A DNA stretch of 23,142 nt, from the NCBI GenBank assembly GCA_030670005.1, contig DAOVCL010000006.1, positions 1 to 23,142 on the forward strand, given 5' to 3'. Both the position numbers and the translations under genes were made by a program. Source of the stretch: Candidatus Zixiibacteriota bacterium. Lineage in GTDB: Bacteria > SM23-81 > DAOVCL01. Within the stretch, counting starts at the first letter, position 1. The number at the start of each line of letters is the position of its first letter. Positions 14,736 to 22,549 of this stretch are shown in pieces. The notes beneath the pieces are model-generated. The model was not told the origin of the DNA. It worked only from the letters and a program-made list of their open reading frames with translations, and searched no databases.

Positions 14736-15116
14736 CTAAAATTTCAGTCCCCCTTTCCTTGCTCCCTCAGCGAGGGCCCTTACCCTCCCATGGTATTTAT
14801 AGCCACCACGGTCAAAGACCACCTTTTCTATCCCCTTCTCCTTCAGTAGTTGGGCTAAAACCTGACCTAAGAGCTTCGCCTTCGCCGTCTTCCCAGATAA
14901 TTCCTTGACTTTGCGGGAAAGCTCGGGAGAAATGGTGGAAAGGGAAAGTATGGTTCTCTGCGCCTGGTCGTCAATGGCCTGGGCATAAATCTGACGGAGG
15001 CTACGATGTACGCTCAACCTGGGGCGCTGAGGTGTGCCCAGAACCCTCTTCCTTACCCTTTTCTTCCTCCTCTCCCAAGAGAGGACCTTCTCCTTGTTCT
15101 TATCTGTTACTCCCAT
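14736..15116 (-). CDS. rplR: 50S ribosomal protein L18
   Basis: The 126-residue 5S rRNA-binding protein shows RKKRVRKRVLGTPQRPRLSV, HRSLRQIYAQAIDD and the C-terminal FDRGGYKYHGRVRALAEGAR. It works with L5 and 5S rRNA in the central protuberance. The gap to rplF is 5 nt. Confidence 0.96.
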   Translation of the reverse strand: MGVTDKNKEKVLSWERRKKRVRKRVLGTPQRPRLSVHRSLRQIYAQAIDDQAQRTILSLSTISPELSRKVKELSGKTAKAKLLGQVLAQLLKEKGIEKVVFDRGGYKYHGRVRALAEGARKGGLKF

Positions 15117-15121
15117 AGTCC

Positions 15122-15685
15122 TTAAGCCGCTGTCTTACCGGTTTTCCGCCGTACCCTTTCACCCTTGTATCTGATCCCCTTGCCCTTATAGGGATCAGGG
15201 GGCTGAAGTGATCTGAGTTTGGCGGCAACCTGACCGACAAGCTCCTTGTCTATGCCCTTAACGGTGATCGTCTCCACCACATCCTCCCGGCCAGCTCTGG
15301 CCATCATCTTCGGCTCCAAGTTTATCCCCTCTGGGGGTTCAAAGATGATAGGATGGCAGTAACCCAACTGAAAGCTGAGCTTACGACCAATGAGATCGGC
15401 TTTATAGCCCACTCCTATAATCTCTAAGACCTTTTCAAACCCCTGGAATACTCCCACCACCATATTCGCCACCAGACTTCTGGTCAGACCATGAAGTGAG
15501 CGGTAAAACTTATCATCAGAAGGACGTTTGATAGAGAGCTTACCATCCTTCTCCTCTACCTGGAACCCAGAATGGATACTCCGTTCCAATATTCCCAGAG
15601 GGCCCTTTACCTTCAACCTATCCCCCGTTATCTCCACTTTCACCCCCTGTGGAAGGGGTATAGGGGCTTTACCGACCCTGGACAA
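15122..15685 (-). CDS. rplF: 50S ribosomal protein L6
   Basis: The 187-residue L6 has two related beta domains. It starts (M/L)SRVGKAPIPLPQGVKVEI and ends in LRSLQPPDPYKGKGIRYKGE, the conserved PDPYKGKG box. The start is TTG at 15685 with GAGGGA upstream, 9 nt after rpsH. L6 stabilises the sarcin-ricin region of the factor-binding site. Confidence 0.97.
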   Translation of the reverse strand: MSRVGKAPIPLPQGVKVEITGDRLKVKGPLGILERSIHSGFQVEEKDGKLSIKRPSDDKFYRSLHGLTRSLVANMVVGVFQGFEKVLEIIGVGYKADLIGRKLSFQLGYCHPIIFEPPEGINLEPKMMARAGREDVVETITVKGIDKELVGQVAAKLRSLQPPDPYKGKGIRYKGERVRRKTGKTAA

Positions 15686-15694
15686 TCTTCCCTC

Positions 15695-16093
15695 CTACCA
15701 TATATAACAGAGGACCTCTCCCCCCACCCCCTCTTTTCTGCATACCTTATCCTGTAAAATCCCCTTAGAGGTGGAGAGGATTGCTGTCCCTAAGCCATTC
15801 TGTACCCGAGGGATCCTATCCTTTCTTACATAGATCCTCAACCCGGGTCTGCTCACTCTCTTCAGGCCAGAGATAACTGGGTGGCCATCGGGGGTATACT
15901 TGAGGTAGACCCTCAGCTTCCTCCGTCCCTCCTCCTCCAGTCGCTTATAGTCGGCTATATACTTCTCCTTCAAGAGGATCTGGGCCAGCTCCTCCTTGAT
16001 ACCTGATAAAGGGATCTCCACCGCAGTCAGCCTGGCCTGGAGACCATTCCTAATTCGGGTCAACATATCTGCTATAGGATCTGTCATAGTCAT
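15695..16093 (-). CDS. rpsH: 30S ribosomal protein S8
   Basis: The 132-residue S8 binds 16S helix 21 in the central domain and in some bacteria represses the spc operon. The N-terminus MTMTDPIADMLTRIRNGLQA and the C-terminal STSKGILQDKVCRKEGVGGEVLCYIW are canonical. It lies 11 nt after rpsN. Confidence 0.97.
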   Translation of the reverse strand: MTMTDPIADMLTRIRNGLQARLTAVEIPLSGIKEELAQILLKEKYIADYKRLEEEGRRKLRVYLKYTPDGHPVISGLKRVSRPGLRIYVRKDRIPRVQNGLGTAILSTSKGILQDKVCRKEGVGGEVLCYIW

Positions 16094-16104
16094 AACTTAT
16101 ACCT

Positions 16105-16290
16105 CTACCAACTTGCCTTAGTCACACCAGGAATCTCCCCCCGCAAAGCCAACTCTCGGAAACATATCCTACAGAGGCCAAATCTCCTCATATAGGCCCG
16201 GGGACGGCCACAACGGGGACACCTGTTATATCTCCTCACCCCAAACTTGGGTTCTCTCTTTGCCTTAACTTTTAAGGATTTCTTGGCCAA
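16105..16290 (-). CDS. rpsZ: 30S ribosomal protein S14, zinc (type Z)
   Basis: The 61-residue short S14 has CPRC (24-27) and CRIC (40-43) zinc ligands and ends in GVTKASW, the typical type Z tail. The start is TTG at 16290 with GGAGAG upstream. It sits in the 30S head next to S3 and S10. A 165-bp repeat-bearing gap separates it from rplE upstream. Confidence 0.96.
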   Translation of the reverse strand: MAKKSLKVKAKREPKFGVRRYNRCPRCGRPRAYMRRFGLCRICFRELALRGEIPGVTKASW

Positions 16291-16455
16291 ACACTCTCCT
16301 TTCGTAACTGTTTACCACGGAATCTCACGGGAAAAAGCAATTAAGAATTGAGAATTATAAATGAAACTTATGCCAGCTATTTCTGATCCCTGAAGGCTGA
16401 TTCCTGTTTTTCTGTGTTAGTCCGTGGTTATCGGTGGTGAACTATTGTTTCCTTT
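16291..16455. repeat. Inverted-unit element in the rpsN/rplE gap (family B)
   Basis: TTTACCACGGAATCTCACGG at 16311-16330 is nearly identical to the rpmD/rpsE copy at 14056-14075. ACCACGGA (16314-16321) pairs with TCCGTGGT (16421-16428), and TCGGTGGTGAAC follows. The interior has AT-rich iterated units (AATTAAGAATTGAGAATT, 16339-16356). No ORF is present. Confidence 0.65.
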
Positions 16456-16995
16456 CTATCTCCTGAAGGGCATACCCAGCGCCCCCAGAAGCTCCAAGGC
16501 CTCCTCATCCGTTCTGGCGGTGGTGGCGATGGTAATATCCATTCCCCTCAGTTTCTCCACCTTATCGTAGTTTATCTCCGGGAATATAACCTGTTCCTTT
16601 ATCCCCAAGGTATAATTCCCCCTCCCATCAAAGGACTTTACAAGAAGCCCTCTAAAGTCCCTTATCCTGGGTATAGCCACATTCACCAACCTATCCCAAA
16701 ACTCATACATCCTCTCTCCCCGCAGGGTTACCTTGCACCCAATGGCCATTCCCGCCCTTAGCCTGAAGTTCGAGATGGACTTCTTGGCCCTGGTGATCAC
16801 CGGCCTCTGTCCGGCAATCAGGGTTAGATCATCCACCGCCGCATCCAAGAGCTTAGGGTTCTGAATGGCATCCCCTACCCCCATATTTATCACGATCTTA
16901 TCCAGCCTGGGAGCCTCCCAGGGATTTTTGTAGCCAAACTTCTTGCTTAAAAGGGGAATTACCTCTTTCCTATAATACTCCTTTAACCTAGCCAT
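16456..16995 (-). CDS. rplE: 50S ribosomal protein L5
   Basis: The 179-residue 5S rRNA-binding protein shows WEAPRLDKIVINMGVGDAIQ, RPVITRAKKSISNFRLRAGM and the C-terminal MDITIATTARTDEEALELL. The start ATG at 16995 (MARLKEYYRKEVIP) is preferred; a 17-residue upstream extension overlaps rplX and is not L5-like. It starts 1 nt after the rplX stop. Confidence 0.97.
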   Translation of the reverse strand: MARLKEYYRKEVIPLLSKKFGYKNPWEAPRLDKIVINMGVGDAIQNPKLLDAAVDDLTLIAGQRPVITRAKKSISNFRLRAGMAIGCKVTLRGERMYEFWDRLVNVAIPRIRDFRGLLVKSFDGRGNYTLGIKEQVIFPEINYDKVEKLRGMDITIATTARTDEEALELLGALGMPFRR

Positions 16996-16996
16996 C

Positions 16997-17308
16997 TTAA
17001 CCCAAAAGCTCCCCACACCGTTTACAGTACCGACCCTTGCTTCCATCGGGAAGAACTCTCAGGCCCACCTTTACCCCCCGTGCACAGTTGGCACACCAGA
17101 CCATTACATTTGATGCGCTGATCGGGGCCTCCTTTTGTAAGATTCCCCCCTTTTGTCTGGTTTGGGTTGGCTTGGTGTGTCGCTTGACGAAGTTTACCCC
17201 CTCTACTATCAGGGTCTGCTTCTTAAGGAAGACCTTTAGTACCTTGCCGGTCTTGCTTTTATACTCACCCTCGGTGACTACCACCATATCGTTTTTCTTG
17301 ACCTTCAT
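16997..17308 (-). CDS. rplX: 50S ribosomal protein L24, Cys4 zinc-ribbon form
   Basis: The 103-residue L24 starts MKVKKNDMVVVTEGEYKSKT (KOW motif) and has VNFVKRHTKPTQ in the centre. The C-terminus has CANC and CKRC pairs about 20 residues apart (72-98), a zinc-ribbon variant common outside the Proteobacteria. L24 initiates 50S assembly. It overlaps rplN by 4 nt. Confidence 0.96.
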   Translation of the reverse strand: MKVKKNDMVVVTEGEYKSKTGKVLKVFLKKQTLIVEGVNFVKRHTKPTQTRQKGGILQKEAPISASNVMVWCANCARGVKVGLRVLPDGSKGRYCKRCGELLG

Positions 17309-17673
17309 ATAACCTCAGGGGCTAAAGATACGATTTTCATAAATTCTTTTTCCCTCAACTCCCGGGCTACTGGACCAAATATCCTGGTTCCCTTCGGTTC
17401 CCTTTGATCATCGATTAAGACGGCGGCATTATCCCCAAACCTGATATAAGAACCATCATCCCTTCTCAGCTCCTTCTTTGTCCTCACTACCACCGCCTTT
17501 ACCACATCTCCCTTCTTAATCGGGCTACCAGGTAGGGCGCTCTTCACGGAAACCACAATTATATCACCAATGGAGCCAAACCTGCGGCGTGAACCTCCCA
17601 AAATCCGTAGACATTGAATCATTCTGGCCCCGGAATTGTCGGCCACATTAAGTCTAGTGTACTCCTGTATCAT
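17305..17673 (-). CDS. rplN: 50S ribosomal protein L14
   Basis: The 122-residue L14 starts MIQEYTRLNVADNSGARMIQ and includes IGDIIVVSVKSALPGSPIKKG and RIFGPVARELREKEFMKIVSLAPEVI. It contacts 16S rRNA in an inter-subunit bridge and is the binding site of the silencing factor RsfS. It overlaps rpsQ by 20 nt, the longest overlap in the cluster. Confidence 0.97.
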   Translation of the reverse strand: MIQEYTRLNVADNSGARMIQCLRILGGSRRRFGSIGDIIVVSVKSALPGSPIKKGDVVKAVVVRTKKELRRDDGSYIRFGDNAAVLIDDQREPKGTRIFGPVARELREKEFMKIVSLAPEVI

Positions 17674-17944
17674 CTACCTCCAAAATCTTCTTCTTCAAGA
17701 TTTCCACAACCCTCCACCTCTTCTCCTTACTCAGCGGCCTGGTCTCCATAACCGTTACCAAATCTCCCACCTGGCATAAGTTTCCCTCATCATGGACTTT
17801 AAATCTTGAGGTCTTCTTTATCGTCTTGCCATAAAGGGGATGCTTAAACAATCTCTCCACGGCCACCACTACCGTTTTATCCATTCCATTCTTTACCACC
17901 CTGCCCACCTTTACTTTCCTTCGTCCTCGGCTACCCTCTGACAT
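17654..17944 (-). CDS. rpsQ: 30S ribosomal protein S17
   Basis: The 96-residue OB-fold protein shows KVGRVVKNGMDKTVVVAVER, HPLYGKTIKKTSRFKVHDE and METRPLSKEKRWRVVEIL. The tail after this (KKKILEVDDTGVH) overlaps the rplN coding start and is a few residues longer than usual. It overlaps rpmC by 14 nt. Confidence 0.96.
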   Translation of the reverse strand: MSEGSRGRRKVKVGRVVKNGMDKTVVVAVERLFKHPLYGKTIKKTSRFKVHDEGNLCQVGDLVTVMETRPLSKEKRWRVVEILKKKILEVDDTGVH

Positions 17945-18164
17945 CGCTCTTCTCCTTGCTGGCCAATGCCCGTATGCCCAAATAATCCTCCCGCAGAATG
18001 GTTCTCACCCTGGCCAAATCCTTTCTGGCCACTTTGAGCTTCAGTGGATTCTCCAGTTTCCCCATGGAATTCTGGATTCTCAGGTTAAAGATCTCCTCCT
18101 CCAGATCCCTCTCCCACTGGAGGACCTCATCCCTGGTTAGCTCCCGAATCTTCTCTGGTTTCAT
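17931..18164 (-). CDS. rpmC: 50S ribosomal protein L29
   Basis: The 77-residue helical hairpin starts MKPEKIRELTRDEVLQWERD and has FNLRIQNSMGKLENPLKLK, the L29 turn. L29 sits by the tunnel exit next to L23 and helps dock trigger factor and SRP. It overlaps rplP by 4 nt. Confidence 0.95.
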   Translation of the reverse strand: MKPEKIRELTRDEVLQWERDLEEEIFNLRIQNSMGKLENPLKLKVARKDLARVRTILREDYLGIRALASKEKSDVRG

Positions 18165-18577
18165 AGAACTCCCTCTTGAGTGAGAAGCCTGGTCTTAATG
18201 GGAAGCTTCTGGGAGGCCAAAAGTAGGGCCTCCTTGGCCAGGTTTCTGGGGACCCCTCCCAGTTCGAAGAGAATTCTCCCCGGCTTAACTACTGCCACCC
18301 AGTATTCCGGTGAACCTTTCCCTTTACCCATTCTGGTTTCCGCAGGCTTAACGGTAACGGGCTTATCGGGGAAGATCCTTGTCCAAACTCTTCCCCCTCT
18401 CTTTACCTTCCTGGTCATTGCCACCCTGGCTGCCTCTATCTGTCGATTGGTTATCCAGGCAGGTTCCAAGGCCTGAATGCCATACTCGCCGAAACTTATC
18501 TCTGATCCCCTGTAGGACTTGCCCTTCATCCGGCCTCTCTGCTGTTTTCTAAATTTAACCCTTTTGGGCATTAACAT
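18161..18577 (-). CDS. rplP: 50S ribosomal protein L16
   Basis: The 138-residue L16 starts MLMPKRVKFRKQQRGRMKG, the normal form, so the first ATG is kept. GEYGIQALEPAWITNRQIEA and GRVWTRIFPDKPVTVKPAET are diagnostic. L16 organises the A-site side of the peptidyl transferase centre. A 130-bp gap with the family C repeat precedes it. Confidence 0.97.
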   Translation of the reverse strand: MLMPKRVKFRKQQRGRMKGKSYRGSEISFGEYGIQALEPAWITNRQIEAARVAMTRKVKRGGRVWTRIFPDKPVTVKPAETRMGKGKGSPEYWVAVVKPGRILFELGGVPRNLAKEALLLASQKLPIKTRLLTQEGVL

Positions 18578-18707
18578 GAACTTAGCTCCCTTCGGTCGGA
18601 TTTTTCTGACAGGATAACAGGATTTACAGGATTTTTATTTATCCTGTTTATCCTGTCTAAAATCGGAATTTCTTACAAATTCCGCAATGTCCTGTTACCT
18701 CCTTAGC
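18578..18707. repeat. Inverted-unit element in the rplP/rpsC gap (family C, ACAGGAT units)
   Basis: CAGGAT units lie at 18610, 18618 and 18627 (spacing 8 and 9). Inverted ATCCTG units lie at 18641 and 18650. GACAGGAT (18608-18615) pairs exactly with ATCCTGTC (18650-18657). A second perfect hairpin follows at 18664-18671/18677-18684 (CGGAATTT/AAATTCCG). No ORF is present. Confidence 0.75.
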
Positions 18708-19358
18708 CTATGAAGCGGGTAAAACCGCCTTCTGAGGCAAGATCTCCCCCTTGCAAATCCAGACTTTAACGCCTATACAACCGTAAGTGGTATGGGCAGT
18801 GGCCTCACCGTAGTCAATATCCGCCCTCAGAGTATGCAAGGGGATTCTTCCCTCCTTATACTCTTCCTTCCGAGACATCTCCGCCCCACCTATTCGCCCT
18901 TTACAGGCTATCCTAAATCCCGCAGCTCCCAATCTCATCGCTGAGGCTACAGCCTTTTTCATCGCCCGCCGGAAGAATACCCTTCCCTCTAATTGACGGG
19001 CTATATTCTCGGAAACGAGTTGAGCATCCAACTCCGGTCGTTTGATCTCCAGTATGTTAAGCATTATCTCCCTTTTAGCCAAATGCTGTAGTTCCCCTTT
19101 CAACTTCTCTACCTCCACCCCCTTCCGGCCAATTACCACCCCTGGCCGGGCGGTGTGTAGATTTATGGTAATCCTCTTAGGGGTTCTGGTAATCTCCACC
19201 GTGGAGACCTCAGCATTTTTCAACCTGTTCTTTATATATGCTCTGATCATCAGATCCTCTTGCAGAAGTCGAGGGAAATCATTCTTGGCAAACCATTTTG
19301 ACTGCCAGCTCTTGATAACCTTCAACCTGAACCCTACGGGATGAGTTTTCTGTCCCAA
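18708..19358 (-). CDS. rpsC: 30S ribosomal protein S3
   Basis: The 216-residue S3 has the KH RNA-binding domain with GVVIGRKGVEVEKLKGEL (about 73-90) and the C-terminal domain with RRAMKKAVASAMRLGAAGFR and YGCIGVKVWICKGEIL. It lines the mRNA entry channel. The start is TTG at 19358 (GQKTHPVGFRL follows) with GGAGGGA upstream, 16 nt after rplV. Confidence 0.97.
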   Translation of the reverse strand: MGQKTHPVGFRLKVIKSWQSKWFAKNDFPRLLQEDLMIRAYIKNRLKNAEVSTVEITRTPKRITINLHTARPGVVIGRKGVEVEKLKGELQHLAKREIMLNILEIKRPELDAQLVSENIARQLEGRVFFRRAMKKAVASAMRLGAAGFRIACKGRIGGAEMSRKEEYKEGRIPLHTLRADIDYGEATAHTTYGCIGVKVWICKGEILPQKAVLPAS

Positions 19359-19374
19359 ATATCCCTCCTTTTAG

Positions 19375-19722
19375 TTAATCCTTGGTATCGGAGACCACTA
19401 CCGTGATATGGCTCGTCCTCCTCCTTATCCGCACCACCCTCCCCATTGTCTGGGGGCGAAACCTCTTCATAGTTGGCCCCTCATCAACCACGGCCTTTTT
19501 GATAAACAGATCCTCCACCTGCAACTTTGAACTTCCCTCTAAGTTGATGGCATTGGCCACGGCAGACTTTATCACCTTCTCCAAAAACCTGGAGGCCCGT
19601 CTGGGGGTAAACTGTAATATCTGCAGGGCGGAGTCAACATTCTTCCCCCTCACCAGGTTCACATACCTGCGGAGCTTATAGGGGGAGATCCTCTGATATT
19701 TTGCTACTGCGATTGCTTCCAT
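19375..19722 (-). CDS. rplV: 50S ribosomal protein L22
   Basis: L22 lines the exit tunnel. It shows AKYQRISPYKLRRYVNLVRG, VIKSAVANAINLEG and the C-terminal GRVVRIRRRTSHITVVVSD. The ATG at 19722 is chosen (115 residues); a GTG one codon earlier gives MMEA. The TGATG junction with rpsS means the stop and start overlap. Confidence 0.96.
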   Translation of the reverse strand: MEAIAVAKYQRISPYKLRRYVNLVRGKNVDSALQILQFTPRRASRFLEKVIKSAVANAINLEGSSKLQVEDLFIKKAVVDEGPTMKRFRPQTMGRVVRIRRRTSHITVVVSDTKD

Positions 19723-20009
19723 CACTTAGGAACGGTTGATCGTTCCGTTGTCCTCCCGCTATGCCCCCGGAAGATACGAGTAGGGGCGAACTCACCTAAT
19801 TTGTGACCGACCAAATTCTCTGAGATGTATACAGGCATAAACTTGTTGCCATTGTGAATGGCCAAGGTATGGCCTATAAATTCTGGAGTTATCGTTGAGC
19901 GCCGCGACCAGGTCTTGATTACCTTCTTCTGCCCGGTCTCATTTAGAAGTTTGATTTTCTTCAAAAGTTTAGCATCAACCCAAGGACCTTTCTTTACCGA
20001 TCTGGGCAT
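19722..20009 (-). CDS. rpsS: 30S ribosomal protein S19
   Basis: The 95-residue S19 starts MPRSVKKGPWVDAKLLKKI and includes KTWSRRSTITPEFIGHTLAI and HKLGEFAPTRIFRGHSG. It sits in the 30S head with S13. It lies 3 nt after rplB. Confidence 0.97.
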   Translation of the reverse strand: MPRSVKKGPWVDAKLLKKIKLLNETGQKKVIKTWSRRSTITPEFIGHTLAIHNGNKFMPVYISENLVGHKLGEFAPTRIFRGHSGRTTERSTVPK

Positions 20010-20012
20010 TTT

Positions 20013-20834
20013 TTAACCTCTCCTCCTTACGATTAACTTATCTGAGGCCTTCCTCCTCCTGGTCTTGTATCCCTTAGTGGGCACACCCCAGGGAGTAGTA
20101 GGATGCCTCCCTCCAGAGCTTTTCCCCTCACCTCCACCCATAGGGTGATCAACGGGATTCATGGCCACTCCTCTAACCTTTGGCCTGCGGCCCAACCAAC
20201 GGCTCTTCCCCGCCGTGCCAAAGGACACCTTCTCGTGATCTGGATTCCCTACCGTTCCAATGGTAGCACCACACTGAGAGGGGAAATTCCTTACTTCCCC
20301 AGAGGGAAGCCTCAACTGCACCCATCTGCCCTCCTTGGCCACCACCTGGGCTCCTGAGCCTGCCCCCCTGATCAACTGCCCCCCTTTCCCTGGTTTGAGT
20401 TCCACATTGTGCACTATGGTACCCAGAGGAATCCTCTTCAAGGGGAGGAAGTTCCCTACCCGAATCTCGGCCTCTGGCCCGGAACTGACCCTCTCACCCA
20501 CCTTCAGTCCCAAGGGGGCAATTATATACCTCTTCTCCCCATCTGCATAATTTAACAGGGCAATCCTGGCCGAACGGTTGGGGTCATACTCAATGGAAGC
20601 CACCTTGGCTGGTATCCCGAACTTATCCCTCCTAAAGTCAACTACCCGGTAGCGTCTCTTGTGGCCTCCCCCTCGGTGACGAATGGTCATTCTCCCCTTG
20701 TTGTTCCTACCACCGCTCTTCTTCAGGGGTCTGAGAAGTGACCTCTCCGGCTGGGACTTGGTCAGCTCCTCAAAGCCAGAGGCGGTCTTAAATCTCATCC
20801 CCGGGGTGATTGGATTTAACTTCTTAATAGCCAT
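20013..20834 (-). CDS. rplB: 50S ribosomal protein L2
   Basis: The 273-residue L2 has the OB and SH3-like domains and the C-terminal RGVAMNPVDHPMGGGEGKSS, which carries the conserved histidine near the peptidyl transferase centre. GRMTIRHRGGGHKRRYRVVD lies in the N-terminal part. Length is standard. A 178-bp gap with a gene-less family A repeat separates it from rplW upstream. Confidence 0.98.
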   Translation of the reverse strand: MAIKKLNPITPGMRFKTASGFEELTKSQPERSLLRPLKKSGGRNNKGRMTIRHRGGGHKRRYRVVDFRRDKFGIPAKVASIEYDPNRSARIALLNYADGEKRYIIAPLGLKVGERVSSGPEAEIRVGNFLPLKRIPLGTIVHNVELKPGKGGQLIRGAGSGAQVVAKEGRWVQLRLPSGEVRNFPSQCGATIGTVGNPDHEKVSFGTAGKSRWLGRRPKVRGVAMNPVDHPMGGGEGKSSGGRHPTTPWGVPTKGYKTRRRKASDKLIVRRRG

Positions 20835-21012
20835 AATTCCATTCTTATTTTAAACGTTTTGGAACACGAATCCCACAAATGGACGAATGTAGTGAAGCTT
20901 TCGTCTTTCATCTCTCGTCTTTCAATCCCTGAATTCTTTTTATCTCTTCGTGCAGATTCGTTTATTCGAGGCATTCGTGTTCGACTATTTCCCATAGGTG
21001 ATTTAGCGGCCT
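20835..21012. repeat. Gene-less ACACGAAT inverted-repeat element in the rplB/rplW gap (family A)
   Basis: GAACACGAAT (20862-20871) is the exact reverse complement of ATTCGTGTTC (20973-20982). GAAT/AAAT units lie at 20868, 20877 and 20885, and ATTC units at 20956, 20964 and 20973, so the 8- and 9-nt spacings are mirrored. Between the arms, TCGTCTTTCA occurs twice (20901 and 20915). The arms match those around the GxxExxY gene. No ORF is present. Confidence 0.8.
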
Positions 21013-21303
21013 TTAAGTTCCCTCAAAGATGCCGATCGTATCTCCCTCTTTGAGCTTGACCACGGCCTTCTTCCAATTTGGTCGTCTGCCCTCAAATCTC
21101 CCCATCCTCTTCGGCTTCCCCTTCATCACCATAGTCTTCACATCCAGGACATTCACCCGAAAGAGCTTCTCTACGGCCCACTTCACCTCTACTTTGTTGG
21201 CTCTCCTATCGACCACAAAGGCATATTGATTGCTTGCTTCCTTGAGATTGTTGCTCTTCTCCGTGATATAAGGCCTTCTTATAATAGTTCTGGGATCCCT
21301 CAC
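21013..21303 (-). CDS. rplW: 50S ribosomal protein L23
   Basis: The 96-residue L23 includes IIRRPYITEKSNNLKEASNQ, VDRRANKVEVKWAVEKLF and GKPKRMGRFEGRRPNWKKA. It forms the tunnel-exit docking site for trigger factor and SRP. The start is GTG at 21303, overlapping the rplD stop as GTGA. It precedes the repeat-bearing gap before rplB. Confidence 0.96.
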   Translation of the reverse strand: MRDPRTIIRRPYITEKSNNLKEASNQYAFVVDRRANKVEVKWAVEKLFRVNVLDVKTMVMKGKPKRMGRFEGRRPNWKKAVVKLKEGDTIGIFEGT

Positions 21304-21926
21304 CTCAAAACCTCCTTAAGGGCCACCACGGCCTCCTGGGTCAGGATGAGGAAATCTGAATTTAGCACCTCATAGGCGTTGGTATCCCTGGCCCTCTTCA
21401 ATTTCAGGCCTGGGAGATTGGAAGTGGAGTAAATGAGGTTGCGGTCAGCGGAGACCACCAGAAGAAGGCATCTCTTCCCCTTCAACCCCAATTTCCCGAG
21501 CAGAGAGGCAAAGACCTTTGTCTTTGGTGATTCCACTTTGATCTCCTCCAATCCTAAGACCGCATCTCTCTGAGCCAAGGAGGAGAGGGCAGATTTAAGG
21601 GCTAACCTCTTTACCTTCTTGGGAATCTCCCTATGCCTGGGGTGGGGAGATGGGCCAAAGACCCTTCCTCCACCAACCCAAAGGGGGGAATTGGAGCTTC
21701 CGGCTCTTGCCCTCCCAGTACCCTTCTGTCTCCAAGGCTTGGCTCCTCCACCCTTCAACTGGGAACGGCCTTTGGTCGCCGAGGTGCCCTGGCCCTGATT
21801 ATAGGAGTAGGCCTTCAAATAAGCATACAGGGCGCCCTGGTTTGGCTTGATCTCAAAGACCTCTTGGGGAAGTTTCATCTTTCCCACCTCTTCCCCCCCT
21901 AAAGAGTAGCTCGGAATCTCCTTCAT
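21300..21926 (-). CDS. rplD: 50S ribosomal protein L4
   Basis: The 208-residue L4 starts MKEIPSYSLGGEEVGKMKLP. The tunnel-lining loop (about 50-95) has GGGAKPWRQKGTGRARAGSS and VFGPSPHPRHREIPKKVKR. In gamma-proteobacteria L4 also represses the S10 operon, which cannot be tested here. Its ATG overlaps the rplC stop by one base. Confidence 0.97.
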   Translation of the reverse strand: MKEIPSYSLGGEEVGKMKLPQEVFEIKPNQGALYAYLKAYSYNQGQGTSATKGRSQLKGGGAKPWRQKGTGRARAGSSNSPLWVGGGRVFGPSPHPRHREIPKKVKRLALKSALSSLAQRDAVLGLEEIKVESPKTKVFASLLGKLGLKGKRCLLLVVSADRNLIYSTSNLPGLKLKRARDTNAYEVLNSDFLILTQEAVVALKEVLR

Positions 21927-22549
21927 TATTGAACCTTCCTTACAATCAGATAGCCCTGGGGCGGTCCCGGAAGAGGGCCCTTTATGGCCAACAGATTCCT
22001 CCCCGGGTCGATCTTGACCAACACTGAGTTGCGCACCGTTACCCTCCTGCCGCCAACCCTCCCAGCCATCTTTGTCCCCTTGAAGACCCTGGATGGACTA
22101 GAAGATGCACCGATAGAGCCCGGCGCCCGGTGACGGTCTGACTGTCCGTGGGTCTTTGGTCCTCCCTTAAAGCCATATCTTTTCACCACTCCCGTGAACC
22201 CCTTCCCCTTAGATATCCCCACCACATCCACGGTATCCCCTGGGGAGAAAATATCCGCCTTTATCTCCGTTCCAACCTTCATATCCTCCCCCCAGTTCCT
22301 AAATTCCCTCAATACCCGGTAAGGAGCCACCCCCACTCCTCTGAAGTGGCCTAAAAGTGGCTTATTTACCCTCTTCTCCTTGACGGGTTCGAAGCCCAGT
22401 TGGAGGGCATCATAGCCATCCCTCTCAGGGGTCTTTACCTGCACCACCCTGCACGGGCCAGCCTCCACCAAAGTCACCGGTAGGGACTTCCCATCCTCCC
22501 CGAAGATAGTGATCATCCCCAGTTTTTTGCCAATTATACCCTTCATCAC
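21926..22549 (-). CDS. rplC: 50S ribosomal protein L3
   Basis: The 207-residue L3 starts MMKGIIGKKLGMITIFGEDG (two tandem ATGs). The long loop reaching the peptidyl transferase centre has KGGPKTHGQSDRHRAPGSIG and MAGRVGGRRVTVRN. Its start directly abuts the rpsJ stop. Confidence 0.97.
   Translation of the reverse strand: MMKGIIGKKLGMITIFGEDGKSLPVTLVEAGPCRVVQVKTPERDGYDALQLGFEPVKEKRVNKPLLGHFRGVGVAPYRVLREFRNWGEDMKVGTEIKADIFSPGDTVDVVGISKGKGFTGVVKRYGFKGGPKTHGQSDRHRAPGSIGASSSPSRVFKGTKMAGRVGGRRVTVRNSVLVKIDPGRNLLAIKGPLPGPPQGYLIVRKVQ

Noticed and set aside
18608..18657. CRISPR-like repeats (ACAGGAT units and similar arrays)
   Set aside because: Units are 7-10 nt, with no spacers of constant length, and they are inverted around a centre. 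No cas genes are present.
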